DNA from: Nitrosospira sp. NpAV
GTDB lineage: Bacteria; Pseudomonadota; Gammaproteobacteria; Burkholderiales; Nitrosomonadaceae
Direction of reading: 5' to 3'
Assembly: GCF_000832065.1 (NCBI RefSeq)
Contig: NZ_JXQM01000020.1
Span: forward strand, 1 to 57,523
DNA: 57,523 nt
The number at the start of each line of letters is the position of its first letter. Positions within the stretch are counted from its first letter, which is position 1. Under the pieces are notes generated by a model, which saw nothing but the letters and a program-made list of their open reading frames with translations, was not told the origin of the DNA and did no database searches. The translations under genes and the position numbers were made by a program. Positions 33,863 to 41,053 of the stretch are shown here, in pieces.

Positions 33863-34378
33863 ATGAGCGATGAAATCAGAATCTATGTTGCAGACTTGGC
33901 CGCATACAATAATGGGAAGCTGCACGGTGTTTGGATCAATGCCTGTGACGATATCAATGATATCTGGAGACAGATTAAAGCAATGATAAACGCAAGTCCG
34001 GAAGGCTTTGCGGAAGAATACGCCATTCACGATTATGAAGGCTTCGGTGCTTATGCCTTAAGCGAGTATGAGGGTATTGAAACCACCCATGAGATCGCTT
34101 GCTTCATTGCCGAGCACCCAGACTTTGGGGGTGAAATGCTGAGCTATTTTGGCGGTGACCTGGGGGATGCAAAAACAGCCGCAGAAGACAATTATTGCGG
34201 CTGTTACAAATCACTGGCCGATTATGCGCAGGAATTAACCGAGGAAACGACGCAGATTCCAGAAAACCTGACTTACTACATCGACTATGAACGCATGGGC
34301 CGGGATATGGAGATGAACGGCGATGTGTTCACTGTAGCAACAGGTTTTGAAGAGATTCACATTTTCTGGAATCACTGA
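33863..34378 (+). CDS. ardA: Antirestriction protein ArdA
   Basis: A 171-aa acidic DNA-mimic protein of the ArdA family, which blocks type I restriction enzymes as mobile DNA enters a new host. Typical stretches are IRIYVADLAAYNNGKLHGVW near the start, EEYAIHDYEGFG and AYALSEYEGIE. The net charge is strongly negative. I use the ATG at 33863; the longer frame would read through the structured leader. The gene is followed by a strong terminator. Its role fits a mobilizable element. Confidence 0.92.
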   Translation: MSDEIRIYVADLAAYNNGKLHGVWINACDDINDIWRQIKAMINASPEGFAEEYAIHDYEGFGAYALSEYEGIETTHEIACFIAEHPDFGGEMLSYFGGDLGDAKTAAEDNYCGCYKSLADYAQELTEETTQIPENLTYYIDYERMGRDMEMNGDVFTVATGFEEIHIFWNH

Positions 34379-34396
34379 AGACCAAAGCCAACGATG

Positions 34397-34430
34397 GCGC
34401 TGCTGGCTGAAACCAGCAGCGCTTTGCTTT
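34397..34430 (+). terminator. Rho-independent terminator of ardA
   Basis: GCGCTGCTGG (34397-34406) pairs perfectly over 10 bp with CCAGCAGCGC (34413-34422) around CTGAAA, followed by TTTGCTTTTCTGTTTT. This is a strong terminator 19 bp after the ardA stop. Confidence 0.88.
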
Positions 34431-34445
34431 TCTGTTTTGCGGAAA

Positions 34446-34476
34446 AAAATTTACGCCGAAATCCGTAGCTTTCGGC
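34446..34476 (-). terminator. Rho-independent terminator of parDE
   Basis: On the minus strand GCCGAAA and TTTCGGC (plus-strand 34470-34476 and 34455-34461) form a 7-bp stem, followed by GTAAATTTTTTT. It lies about 38 bp after the parE stop and terminates leftward transcription. Confidence 0.7.
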
Positions 34477-34513
34477 GGCAAAATAGAATCAGGGGTGTTA
34501 ACGAAACGCAGAA

Positions 34514-34807
34514 CTATAAATGCTGTTCGATATCCATGCGGCCATGCAGGATGCGGACAATCTCAATCCGTTCTTGTCCGGTGAGGCGGTAAAAAATCAC
34601 ATGCTTGCCGACACCGTATTTGAAATAACCTTCCCGGATATCATCGCACGCCCGCCCCAGACCGGGCTTGTCCGCCAGATCATGAAAGGCGCTGTCAAGC
34701 TGGGTTAGATAGTGTCTTTGCTGGGCCTTGCCCCATTGCTTACGCGTGTAACGGCCAATGCCAAGCAAGTCGTCCTTGGCTTTCTGGGTGAGGATAAACG
34801 TCCCCAT
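34514..34807 (-). CDS. parE: ParE-family toxin
   Basis: A 97-aa RelE/ParE superfamily toxin. Visible features are the LTQKAKDDLLGIGRYT helix, the GRACDDIREGYFKYGVGKH strand region and the C-terminal FYRLTGQERIEIVRILHGRM. ParE toxins poison DNA gyrase. Its ATG directly follows the parD stop, so the pair is coupled. It lies downstream of the relaxase on the same strand and should stabilise the element. Confidence 0.9.
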   Translation of the reverse strand: MGTFILTQKAKDDLLGIGRYTRKQWGKAQQRHYLTQLDSAFHDLADKPGLGRACDDIREGYFKYGVGKHVIFYRLTGQERIEIVRILHGRMDIEQHL

Positions 34808-35050
34808 CTAGTCTTCACTTTCCAGTTCATCCAGTATGTTTTGCAGGGAATAATCAGCAATGCCACTTCGCTCGCCCTCGGTCAAGGCGCGGCACAGCGC
34901 TTCCAGCTTGGTCTCACGTTCTTCCAGCAGGCGAAGACCGGCGCGTATCGCTTCGCTGGCTGAGCCGTAACGTCCAGATTCGATTTGATACGCGAGAAAC
35001 TTCTCGAAATGCTCGCCCAGCGTGACGCTGGTATTTTTCTGTACCGGCAT
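34808..35050 (-). CDS. parD: ParD-family antitoxin
   Basis: An 80-aa ParD/CC2985-type antitoxin. The N-terminal ribbon-helix-helix (KNTSVTLGEHFEKFLAYQI, then GRYGSASEAIRAGLRLLEE) is clear, with an acidic C-terminal toxin-binding tail. I start at the ATG at 35050, which has a GAGGAAA ribosome site; the frame runs 11 codons further upstream. It probably represses its own promoter. Confidence 0.9.
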   Translation of the reverse strand: MPVQKNTSVTLGEHFEKFLAYQIESGRYGSASEAIRAGLRLLEERETKLEALCRALTEGERSGIADYSLQNILDELESED

Positions 35051-35173
35051 GGTTTCCTCTATGAATCCAATCTTTATACCCAATTATAATATTTATTGGT
35101 ATTGACGGCAATATAATTATGAACGGTTCACCGCGCTGTACCAAACAAGTATGCGATATTGAAACCGTACTTT

Positions 35174-36472
35174 CTAGCGTGTCCAGTCGAGGCCGCGCTG
35201 GCGAGGCTGGGGGCGGTCCCGGTTTTGTTGCTGACGTTGTGCCTCAAGCTGTTCAAGACGCCGATCCCGCATGGCTTGGTATTGGGACCTGTCCTGTTCC
35301 AGTTCATCCAGCCGGTAGGATTTCAGCGATTCCAGCCGCTCGATCCGTGCTTGCAGGGTACGGCGGGTTTCTAGCTGCTCAAAGATCAACGCGTCGCGTT
35401 CCTGTTGCTGTCGCATTTGAATCTGCCATGCTTCTAGTTCATTCCATTCTTCGATTTGCTTGCGCCTTCCCGTGAGGCGGTCAAACAGGCCGCGCATGCC
35501 TTTATTGAAATTGTTCCGCCATTCCTGTTGTTTGCCCTGCCAGTAGGATTGCTGGGCCTCATTTAATCTTTGCCGTTCAGCCTGATTTTGGCGTACCAAT
35601 GCTCGCCGTTTTTCTTCCAGCTCAGCCCGGCGAGCTGTAAACACCGTCATTTGTTCTTGGGAAAGCGTCTCCAGCCGTGTCGTCATCTCTTCGGCGATCT
35701 GGATTCTCGCTTCTGCGACCGATGGCAGGTTTTTTTCATCGGTAAGACGGGTGCGCACTTCCTTTGTTTTGATCCCCACCCATTTAGACACGGCAAACAC
35801 TTCGCCTCGATGATCCACCGCAACAAAGCCGCGCCGGTCGCCACGGGCGAGGAGATACCCTTGCTCTTTCAGTGCATGGGCAAAAGCGTTCTGTGTTTTA
35901 CCGAGAGACCAGCATTGCTGAAATACCGCTTTAATCTGCTTCGGGTCTTTGCCTATCCGCTTGGCCTGCTGCCATTCCGCCAGCGTAAAGTTAAGCGGAT
36001 TACGATCATGAGAATGCCTAAGTCCTTCCGGCATGGTCCAGCCGTGTTCCAGAAACAACTCACGGGACAAATCGATTAATCTTCGTTTGGAGAAAGAAAG
36101 CTGTACCGCTTTCATTTCATCCAGCTTGATGCGTGACCACACCGCATGGCAATGCCTGCGCCCGTTTTTCTCATGAAAAACGATGGCGCGAGGCTGATCG
36201 TTCAGCCCGAGTTTTTCCTCGGCCCGCTCGATGGCTTGTTTGAATGTTTCGGTAGAAACATTCTCATGCTTTGGGGGATTAAGACTTAAGGAGAACAGAA
36301 ACTGCTTGCAGCGCGTTGCGCGGCTAATTGCATAGGCTTCGTTGAGCGCGCCCATGAGGTTTTGCGAGGCAAATCCGCGCACCTCATGAACTTCGACATG
36401 CTCATTCTCTTGTTTGAGCAAGTGCAGGGCCAAATCCTTGGCCCCGCCGCGCTGATTGCCAACAAGGATCAT
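35174..36472 (-). CDS. mobA: Relaxase of the MobA/VirD2 type
   Basis: A 432-aa relaxase with its nuclease domain at about 1-190. The metal-binding motif is RRHCHAVWSRI, near residues 104-115. The upstream motif carries SLNPPKHE. A relaxase of this type nicks oriT through a Tyr residue; I cannot place that residue with certainty in this N-terminus. The C-terminal half is a long Arg/Gln/Glu coiled coil. It overlaps mobC by ATGA. With mobC it forms the relaxosome that the TraG protein would deliver to a helper channel. Confidence 0.9.
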   Translation of the reverse strand: MILVGNQRGGAKDLALHLLKQENEHVEVHEVRGFASQNLMGALNEAYAISRATRCKQFLFSLSLNPPKHENVSTETFKQAIERAEEKLGLNDQPRAIVFHEKNGRRHCHAVWSRIKLDEMKAVQLSFSKRRLIDLSRELFLEHGWTMPEGLRHSHDRNPLNFTLAEWQQAKRIGKDPKQIKAVFQQCWSLGKTQNAFAHALKEQGYLLARGDRRGFVAVDHRGEVFAVSKWVGIKTKEVRTRLTDEKNLPSVAEARIQIAEEMTTRLETLSQEQMTVFTARRAELEEKRRALVRQNQAERQRLNEAQQSYWQGKQQEWRNNFNKGMRGLFDRLTGRRKQIEEWNELEAWQIQMRQQQERDALIFEQLETRRTLQARIERLESLKSYRLDELEQDRSQYQAMRDRRLEQLEAQRQQQNRDRPQPRQRGLDWTR

Positions 36473-36912
36473 TCATCTTCCACGGGCGCTACACCCAGCG
36501 CAGTAATTAGCAAAACCCGTATAGCTTGGATTTCCGCGCATGCCTGTACAATCGCACTTTCCGTTTCCGGTGTTACATCCAGCGTTCCTATATTGGCCGC
36601 TTTGGCGAGCTGGTTGATATTGGAAGCCAGACGCGACCGACCGAATTCACCCAACACCAGAGCCAGCAAGGCAGTGTCAGGCGCAGGTTTTTTGATCTTA
36701 CGGCGCTTCTCAGTCTGTTCGCCGAGCAAGCGGCCACGTATATACGACCCCAGCGGTTGATTGCCCGCGAGTTCATCCAGCCGCTTACGTTCCTCGACAG
36801 TGAGCCGCAGGGAAAACGGCGGCGTAGAACGCCATTTAGATTTCTTTGGGGAAGGTGCCGCAGCAGTCGAGAATGCCCGAGCTGCTGAGGAAATATTGCT
36901 GAAGCCGCTCAT
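36469..36912 (-). CDS. mobC: Relaxosome accessory protein MobC
   Basis: A 147-aa MobC-family protein. The signature is FGRSRLASNINQLAKAANIG near residues 89-108, after a ribbon-helix-helix-like PFSLRLTVEERKRLDELAG. MobC assists relaxase binding at oriT. It overlaps the relaxase gene by ATGA. Its own ATG also overlaps the TGA of an orphan reading frame that becomes the integrase C-terminus if the element circularises (see 36909-37016). Confidence 0.9.
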   Translation of the reverse strand: MSGFSNISSAARAFSTAAAPSPKKSKWRSTPPFSLRLTVEERKRLDELAGNQPLGSYIRGRLLGEQTEKRRKIKKPAPDTALLALVLGEFGRSRLASNINQLAKAANIGTLDVTPETESAIVQACAEIQAIRVLLITALGVAPVEDE

Positions 36913-37016
36913 GGTGACGGCTCCTGATAATACGAGACATTACTCTTGAGATAGTCGTTCCATTCCTCTAGAATTTCCAGAACGCGGTTCGAAGTTTCGC
37001 ACTCCGTCTCCGCCAA
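36909..37016 (-). other. Orphan coding tail: predicted C-terminus of the integrase in the excised element
   Basis: Reading leftward from the TTG at 37014-37016 gives LAET and 31 further residues, ending YYQEPSP and a TGA at 36909-36911 that overlaps the mobC start as ATGA. An in-frame TAA lies directly upstream, and there is no ATG and no ribosome site. So this is a headless reading frame as it stands. The integrase has the same LAE at residues 501-503 across the 12-bp att repeat, in the same frame. Joining the ends gives a 535-aa integrase with a tail encoded at 36912-37007. Confidence 0.75.
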
Positions 37017-37018
37017 TT
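37007..37018 (+). other. Right attachment site (attR) of the mobilizable element
   Basis: TCTCCGCCAATT matches 10158-10169 exactly. The sequence to its left (CGCGGTTCGAAG at 36983-36994) is also like a tRNA-Ser T-arm, but that part lies in the coding tail. The downstream ATTAAAC is where the tRNA would have joined flanking DNA before insertion. Confidence 0.65.
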
Positions 37019-37110
37019 AAACTTTATAAGTTATTGATTAATAAATCATTATTTAAAACTGAAACTCATATACCCACATTCTTACCCACGTGAAGCGCAA
37101 AGACCGTTAG

Positions 37111-37316
37111 TCATTCTGCACTAAATTCTTTAGGCCGAGATTGCTGTAGTAATCGGATAACTGCATATCGATCTTCCATTGGATTGCTCTCGAGTACTTT
37201 CGCCGCAGTAGCGATACTCATCATTGCCGAGCAGGACATGTTTTGCGAATCTGCATCCTTTAATCCAGTTGATCGGCCATTTCAACAAAGTTAGCTACGT
37301 ATCCTTCAGTTGACAT
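37111..37316 (-). pseudogene. Small gene broken by a frameshift
   Basis: ATG at 37316, after an AGGA site, opens MSTEGYVANFVEMADQLD and then stops at TAA. A shift by one base at GGATTAAAGG leads into a frame that continues KDADSQNMSCSAMMSIATAA and ends KEFSAE with a TGA at 37111. The total of 206 bp is one base short of 69 codons, so a single-base loss explains it. No family is recognised. It reads toward mobC. Confidence 0.45.
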
Positions 37317-37490
37317 CCATTTCCTACCCGTTGTTACTAGCTGATCTTCTTAGTCAACGCGTGGAGGTAGTCAATCGCAAGGCGTATTTTCGGCCGTGTT
37401 CATCCTTGATAACCTATTTTATCAGGGGTAAAATGCTCCCGTGAGGGGCGACCGGCGCCGAACTCAACGCGGAAAGATGGGTGGGCAGTC

Positions 37491-37772
37491 ATGAGCAATC
37501 GCTTCCTGAGGTGGGTCAACACATGGATCGAGGAAAACATCCCTCCCGGCACCAATCCCGACATAGAGAGTTATGAAGTAAAGGCAAAGCGGCTGTCGGA
37601 GAAACTGTTCGCCGAGGCAGCTGCGGCCAACTTCACAAACTTCGAGACCGAGGAGGAGCGGGAGCGCGTTACGTCCCTGGTACTGGCCGCGGTCTCGGAT
37701 AGCAGAGACTTTGACATCGATGCCTATCATCTCAAGTCGCAACTTGCGCAGGAGAATGAAGACGGCGACTGA
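37491..37772 (+). CDS. Small hypothetical protein
   Basis: A 93-aa acidic, helical protein (starts MSNRFLRWVNTWIEENIPPG and has EEERERVTSLVLAAVSDSRD in the middle). The start has only a weak ribosome site. No family is recognised. It is flanked by decayed sequence on both sides. Confidence 0.5.
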   Translation: MSNRFLRWVNTWIEENIPPGTNPDIESYEVKAKRLSEKLFAEAAAANFTNFETEEERERVTSLVLAAVSDSRDFDIDAYHLKSQLAQENEDGD

Positions 37773-37911
37773 GCCCCGCATGGTTGGTCTTCAGGGCGGC
37801 ATCGCGTTGGTTGCTTGTCAGCTGCTCGTGGCATATCCATAATCAAAAGAGGGCTGTCATTTGTTCTCAAGGATCTTCCTGGAGACAAGCCTGTAGTTTT
37901 TCGCATCGGTA

Positions 37912-38101
37912 AAGCATAGGCGCTTGTCAGCTGTATCCAGGATGGCGGTACTTACGCGGTGGCGCAGGTGGCGTTCCCGTGGGACTGAACTTCACCTTTG
38001 GCATGCCATTCGACGTAAATGTTCTGACTGTCGTGACCGCTGGAGGCGGCTACAATGTTGCTTCTCCGCCTCCTATAATCGCCTTCACGGACGTTCCGTA
38101 A
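37912..38101 (+). pseudogene. Fragment of a larger protein gene (tentative)
   Basis: An open frame without a start codon reads WRYLRGGAGGVPVGLNFTFG, continues FDVNVLTVVTAGGGYNVASP and stops at TAA 38099-38101. The glycine-rich, beta-like composition is protein-like. Only about 60 codons survive. No family can be named. Confidence 0.35.
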
Positions 38102-38311
38102 GCCGCCTGATCATAATGGCGCAGCGTAAACGTAGTGATCATCACTATCGTTCGCGGCCCGCCAATCCGGCATCCATATTCATCCAGTAAAATCCAGAAA
38201 ACTCAATAAGTACGCTGTAGTAAGCGTTATTATTATCCAATTAAGTGCGGTAACATCCTCCTGAGTCCAAGCTTGAACCGTGGTAATTTTGGTGGTAACG
38301 AATTTACCTGG

Positions 38312-39583
38312 TTAAAAAGTTACCACAAGAGGGGTTACCCCGATGGCAACAAACCTTTTATCTGCTGCCCAGTGCAAGAACGCTTGGCCCGCGGTTGTAT
38401 TGCGGGATGGTATCGCCCCCATTCCATTTCTGATTTCAAACCTATAAGTTTTCCCACCCATCTTCCTTCGCCGCGCCATGAAACCAACAAGGGCCAGACC
38501 TGCAAGAAAGAGCGCGGAGATTTCCGGCTCCGGGATCGCCGGGATTGTTCCCATTCCTCCAATGGCGATTACCTGCCCTGAGTTATTGATGCCCGTGGCT
38601 GCAGTTAGAATAATCCCCGGGGGTAAATCAACCAGCGAATTGAGATCCATCATGCCTGCGCCATTAGGACCAGTAATGAAAGCAAGGCGAGCGCCTCCAG
38701 CCGTGAAAGAAAACCCCACCACCTGCCCGGCGTCGTTGATGCCACTAGCCTCGCTGTGGCTACCGCCCAAAGTGCCAAGGTCTCTCATACCCATCCCGTC
38801 GGGGCCGGTAATGAAAGCATGGCGACCGCCGCCAGTTATGTCAGCATTGCCCGTCACCTGCCCGGCCTCATTGATGCCAGAAGCAAAGCTTTCGCCACCC
38901 AAAGTGCCAAGGTCTCTCATGCCCATCCCGTTGGGACCGGTGATGAAAGCATGGGATTTATTGCCTTCAGCCGTGAGAGAAGAACCCGCCACCTGCCCGG
39001 TATCATTGATGTCATTAGCATAGCTGGAACTACCGCCCAAGGTGCCAAGGTCTCTCACACCGATCCCATCGGGGCCGGTGATGAAAGCATGGGGTGTTTT
39101 GTTTCCAGGCGTGAGAGAAGAACCCACCACCTGCCCGGCGTAGTTGATGCCAGAAGCAGAGCTGCTACCACGGTAGGTGCCAAGGTCTCTCATGTCCATC
39201 CCGTTGGGGCCGGTGATGAAAGCACGCGCAACGTCGTCCGTCTCCGAAACACCCACCACCTGCCCAGCGTTGTTGATGCCATGAGCCGCCGCGTAAGTGC
39301 CGCCCAGGCTGCCAAGGTCTCTCATGCCCATCCCATCGGGGCCGGTGATGAAAGCTTGTGCCATGCGGGGATCGGGAAAAAAATATCCCGTCACCTGCCC
39401 GGCATCGTTGATGTCTTCAGGAATATTCCTACCTGAGCCTAAGGTGTCGAGGGCGGTTACCATCTTGCTGTTGAGATCGATGAGGTATGTTTGTGCGGAA
39501 GCATGAGTGCCGAAACCCAGGCCAGCAGAAAATGCTGCAGCCAAGATCAAGCTACGAACTTTGACGCTCGGGATGATTCTCAT
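38312..39583 (-). CDS. HAF-repeat exported protein with an internal PEP-CTERM signal
   Basis: A 423-aa exported protein. The signal peptide ends near THASAQT. Six or seven HAF-type repeats follow (HAFITGPDGMGMRDLGTLGG and GINDAGQVVG), with a period of about 47 residues. A PEP-CTERM sorting signal is present: PEPEISALFLAGLALVGFMA followed by RRRK. These signals are normally the last residues and are cut by exosortase, yet here 49 more residues follow, ending TPLVVTF. A lost stop or frameshift just after the signal is likely. The start at 39583 follows a GGAGAT site. Confidence 0.8.
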   Translation of the reverse strand: MRIIPSVKVRSLILAAAFSAGLGFGTHASAQTYLIDLNSKMVTALDTLGSGRNIPEDINDAGQVTGYFFPDPRMAQAFITGPDGMGMRDLGSLGGTYAAAHGINNAGQVVGVSETDDVARAFITGPNGMDMRDLGTYRGSSSASGINYAGQVVGSSLTPGNKTPHAFITGPDGIGVRDLGTLGGSSSYANDINDTGQVAGSSLTAEGNKSHAFITGPNGMGMRDLGTLGGESFASGINEAGQVTGNADITGGGRHAFITGPDGMGMRDLGTLGGSHSEASGINDAGQVVGFSFTAGGARLAFITGPNGAGMMDLNSLVDLPPGIILTAATGINNSGQVIAIGGMGTIPAIPEPEISALFLAGLALVGFMARRRKMGGKTYRFEIRNGMGAIPSRNTTAGQAFLHWAADKRFVAIGVTPLVVTF

Positions 39584-39711
39584 GCTGAATCTCCTTCAGT
39601 GTATTTAACAAAAAGGAGATCATCTAGCTTTTTGCCGAACATGGCTACTTTCTTTTTTTAGATCCGCGATTCGTTTGAAGAACAGCTCATCCAGAAAAAT
39701 GAAATTGCGAC

Positions 39712-39969
39712 ATGTTCATATTTCCGGATAGGCTTGGGCCGATTCTGGTATGGCAATCTACATGCCCGGGTTACAAAATCATACCTGACGCTGATACTAA
39801 TTGGTTCATGGCAGCGCTAGGGAGGCTACAAGACAGCTTGAAGAAGCTAAAATTGACACGAAAAGTAACGGATGATCCGGATTTTGAAGTATGGAAACCG
39901 CATGAATACTGGCTTTGTTATATGGCTCATAGGCTCTCTATAGAAGGGCCTCTCTATTATTCCTTATAA
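39712..39969 (+). CDS. Small hypothetical protein (doubtful)
   Basis: An 85-aa frame, MFIFPDRLGPILVWQSTC onward, with an aromatic-rich C-terminal half (HEYWLCYMAHRL). No ribosome site is clear and no family is recognised. It may be a remnant in the decayed segment. Confidence 0.3.
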   Translation: MFIFPDRLGPILVWQSTCPGYKIIPDADTNWFMAALGRLQDSLKKLKLTRKVTDDPDFEVWKPHEYWLCYMAHRLSIEGPLYYSL

Positions 39970-40089
39970 ACATAGAATAACTACACAACTCTTACCGTTT
40001 TGATACCAAACTGATACCAAGAAAAGTAACTTGCAAATAAAACATTGGATCGTTTTCAAGCAAATTCTAATCTCTGAAACTAGGGAGGA

Positions 40090-40575
40090 ATGATTATTAA
40101 GATCGTCTTTTGTAGTTATCAAAAACATGCTCGTGAAATTCTAGAGATATTTAACGACGCAATTCTTAATTCAACAGCACTCTACGAGTATAAACCGCGA
40201 CCACCTGAAAGTATGGTTTCTTGGTTTAAAGCAAAACAAGACGCTCATTTTCCGGTAATAGGACTAGAGGATGAGAGCGGCGAGCTGGTAGGATTCGGAA
40301 GCTACGGGACATTTCGAGAACGGCCAGCATATAAATATTCCGTAGAGCATTCTGTTTATGTTCGTAAGGATCAGCGAGGAAAAGGTTTCGGTCTGCAAAT
40401 AATGAATAATCTTATCGAGAATGCCAAATCTCAGGGTTATCATGTTCTTATTGGGGGAATTGATGAGTCAAACTTAGCAAGTATTTGTCTGCATAATAAG
40501 CTCGGCTTCAGTCATGCAGGAACCATCAAACATGCGGCATTCAAATTTGGACGTTGGCTTAATCTTAGCAGCTAA
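40090..40575 (+). CDS. GNAT-family N-acetyltransferase (phosphinothricin-acetyltransferase-like)
   Basis: A 161-aa GNAT acetyltransferase. The acetyl-CoA-binding motif is VRKDQRGKGFGLQIMNNLI near residues 97-115. The later IGGIDESNLASICLHNKLGF and the final FKFGRW-type end fit the PAT/bar subgroup, which acetylates amino-acid-like substrates such as phosphinothricin or methionine sulfone. GGGAGG lies about 5 nt before the ATG. It may act on a toxic amino-acid analogue, but the substrate is not known. Confidence 0.85.
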   Translation: MIIKIVFCSYQKHAREILEIFNDAILNSTALYEYKPRPPESMVSWFKAKQDAHFPVIGLEDESGELVGFGSYGTFRERPAYKYSVEHSVYVRKDQRGKGFGLQIMNNLIENAKSQGYHVLIGGIDESNLASICLHNKLGFSHAGTIKHAAFKFGRWLNLSS

Positions 40576-40619
40576 TACTTGACGCACCAGAGAATCCAGT
40601 GGACGGCTAGCGCCTCGCC

Positions 40620-40674
40620 AGCACCACATCAGCCAACTAAATGGCAGCTAAAAATCTTGTTTTAGTGTGGTGCT
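40620..40674. repeat. Inverted repeat after the acetyltransferase gene
   Basis: AGCACCACA (40620-40628) and TGTGGTGCT (40666-40674) pair perfectly over 9 bp; inside them CTAAAA and TTTTAG form a second stem. There is no T-run after it, so it may be a recombination or regulatory structure rather than a terminator. Confidence 0.4.
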
Positions 40675-40682
40675 ATTAATCA

Positions 40683-40733
40683 GGATTCGAATTCACAGCA
40701 CTTCAATTTTTTTAGGGATTCGAACTCACAGCA
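40683..40733. repeat. Two direct copies of a tRNA T-arm-like 18-mer
   Basis: GGATTCGAATTCACAGCA (40683-40700) and GGATTCGAACTCACAGCA (40716-40733) differ at one base and lie 33 bp apart. Their complements resemble a tRNA T-arm (GAGTTCGAATCC). They may be footprints of earlier insertions near the right end of the island. The rest of 40576-41053 shows no convincing gene. Confidence 0.45.
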
Positions 40734-40930
40734 TAGGCGGGTGGATAGTCATAGACAGAAACCCAATCCTTGAAGCCCATCGTTAGAAAGTTTTTACCCA
40801 TTTTTATATTTCCATGCTTATACTTCACTTACGGCGTTTAAAATGCCACAGAGTGTTGCTACAGAGTCATTCTCAAGCCCTTTGGATAAACAAATATAAT
40901 CAATAATTTAGAATTGTGAATTGCGGAATT

Positions 40931-40945
40931 CCACCCTCTCCGCCA
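40931..40945 (+). other. Third tRNA-Ser 3'-end copy: right end of the outer island
   Basis: CCACCCTCTCCGCCA matches tRNA bases 10152-10166 exactly; including one mismatch the similarity extends to 20 bp leftward. Chromosomal genes resume directly to the right. Confidence 0.75.
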
Positions 40946-41053
40946 CTTCCAAATATCCCCACATCTGCAATAGAGAGGGTGCTATGCACAATTTTCATTT
41001 TCCGTTTCACTGAATTTTGCTCACTTCATTCAGAGCCGCATGCTCATGAAATT

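Larger units (their letters stand above)
10158..37018. mobile_element. Integrative mobilizable element inserted at tRNA-Ser, about 26.85 kb
   Basis: The element is bounded by the 12-bp repeat TCTCCGCCAATT at 10158-10169 and 37007-37018. It encodes a large serine integrase at its left end, and mobC and a relaxase at its right end. Its own TraG/VirD4 coupling protein is present. No VirB/T4SS channel genes are visible, so it should depend on a helper for transfer. Backbone genes are all on the minus strand; cargo on the plus strand spans 17339-34378 and is rich in defence-type genes. The right boundary at 37018 rather than 40945 is supported by the integrase-tail continuity described for 36909-37016. 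An alternative is a single island running to 40945. Confidence 0.75.
37019..40945. mobile_element. Second, decayed segment ending in a tRNA-Ser 3'-end repeat
   Basis: The segment lies between attR at 37018 and the 15-bp tRNA repeat at 40931-40945. It has no integrase of its own, two probable gene fragments, several small genes of unknown function and one acetyltransferase. It may be an older insertion at the same tRNA, left in tandem with the mobilizable element. The boundaries rest only on the repeats. Confidence 0.4.

Noticed and set aside
36913-37020. oriT next to mobC
   Set aside because: The region upstream of mobC is coding-like (the integrase tail), and I found no clear nick-site motif with an adjacent inverted repeat; oriT was not placed.
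38700-39400. Repeated blocks at about 141-bp spacing
   Set aside because: They are the coding HAF repeats of the minus-strand protein, not a DNA repeat array.
40916-41053. A 46-residue N-terminal extension of the small lipoprotein crossing the att site
   Set aside because: The signal peptide with lipobox begins at 41054; the upstream part comes from att and non-coding DNA.
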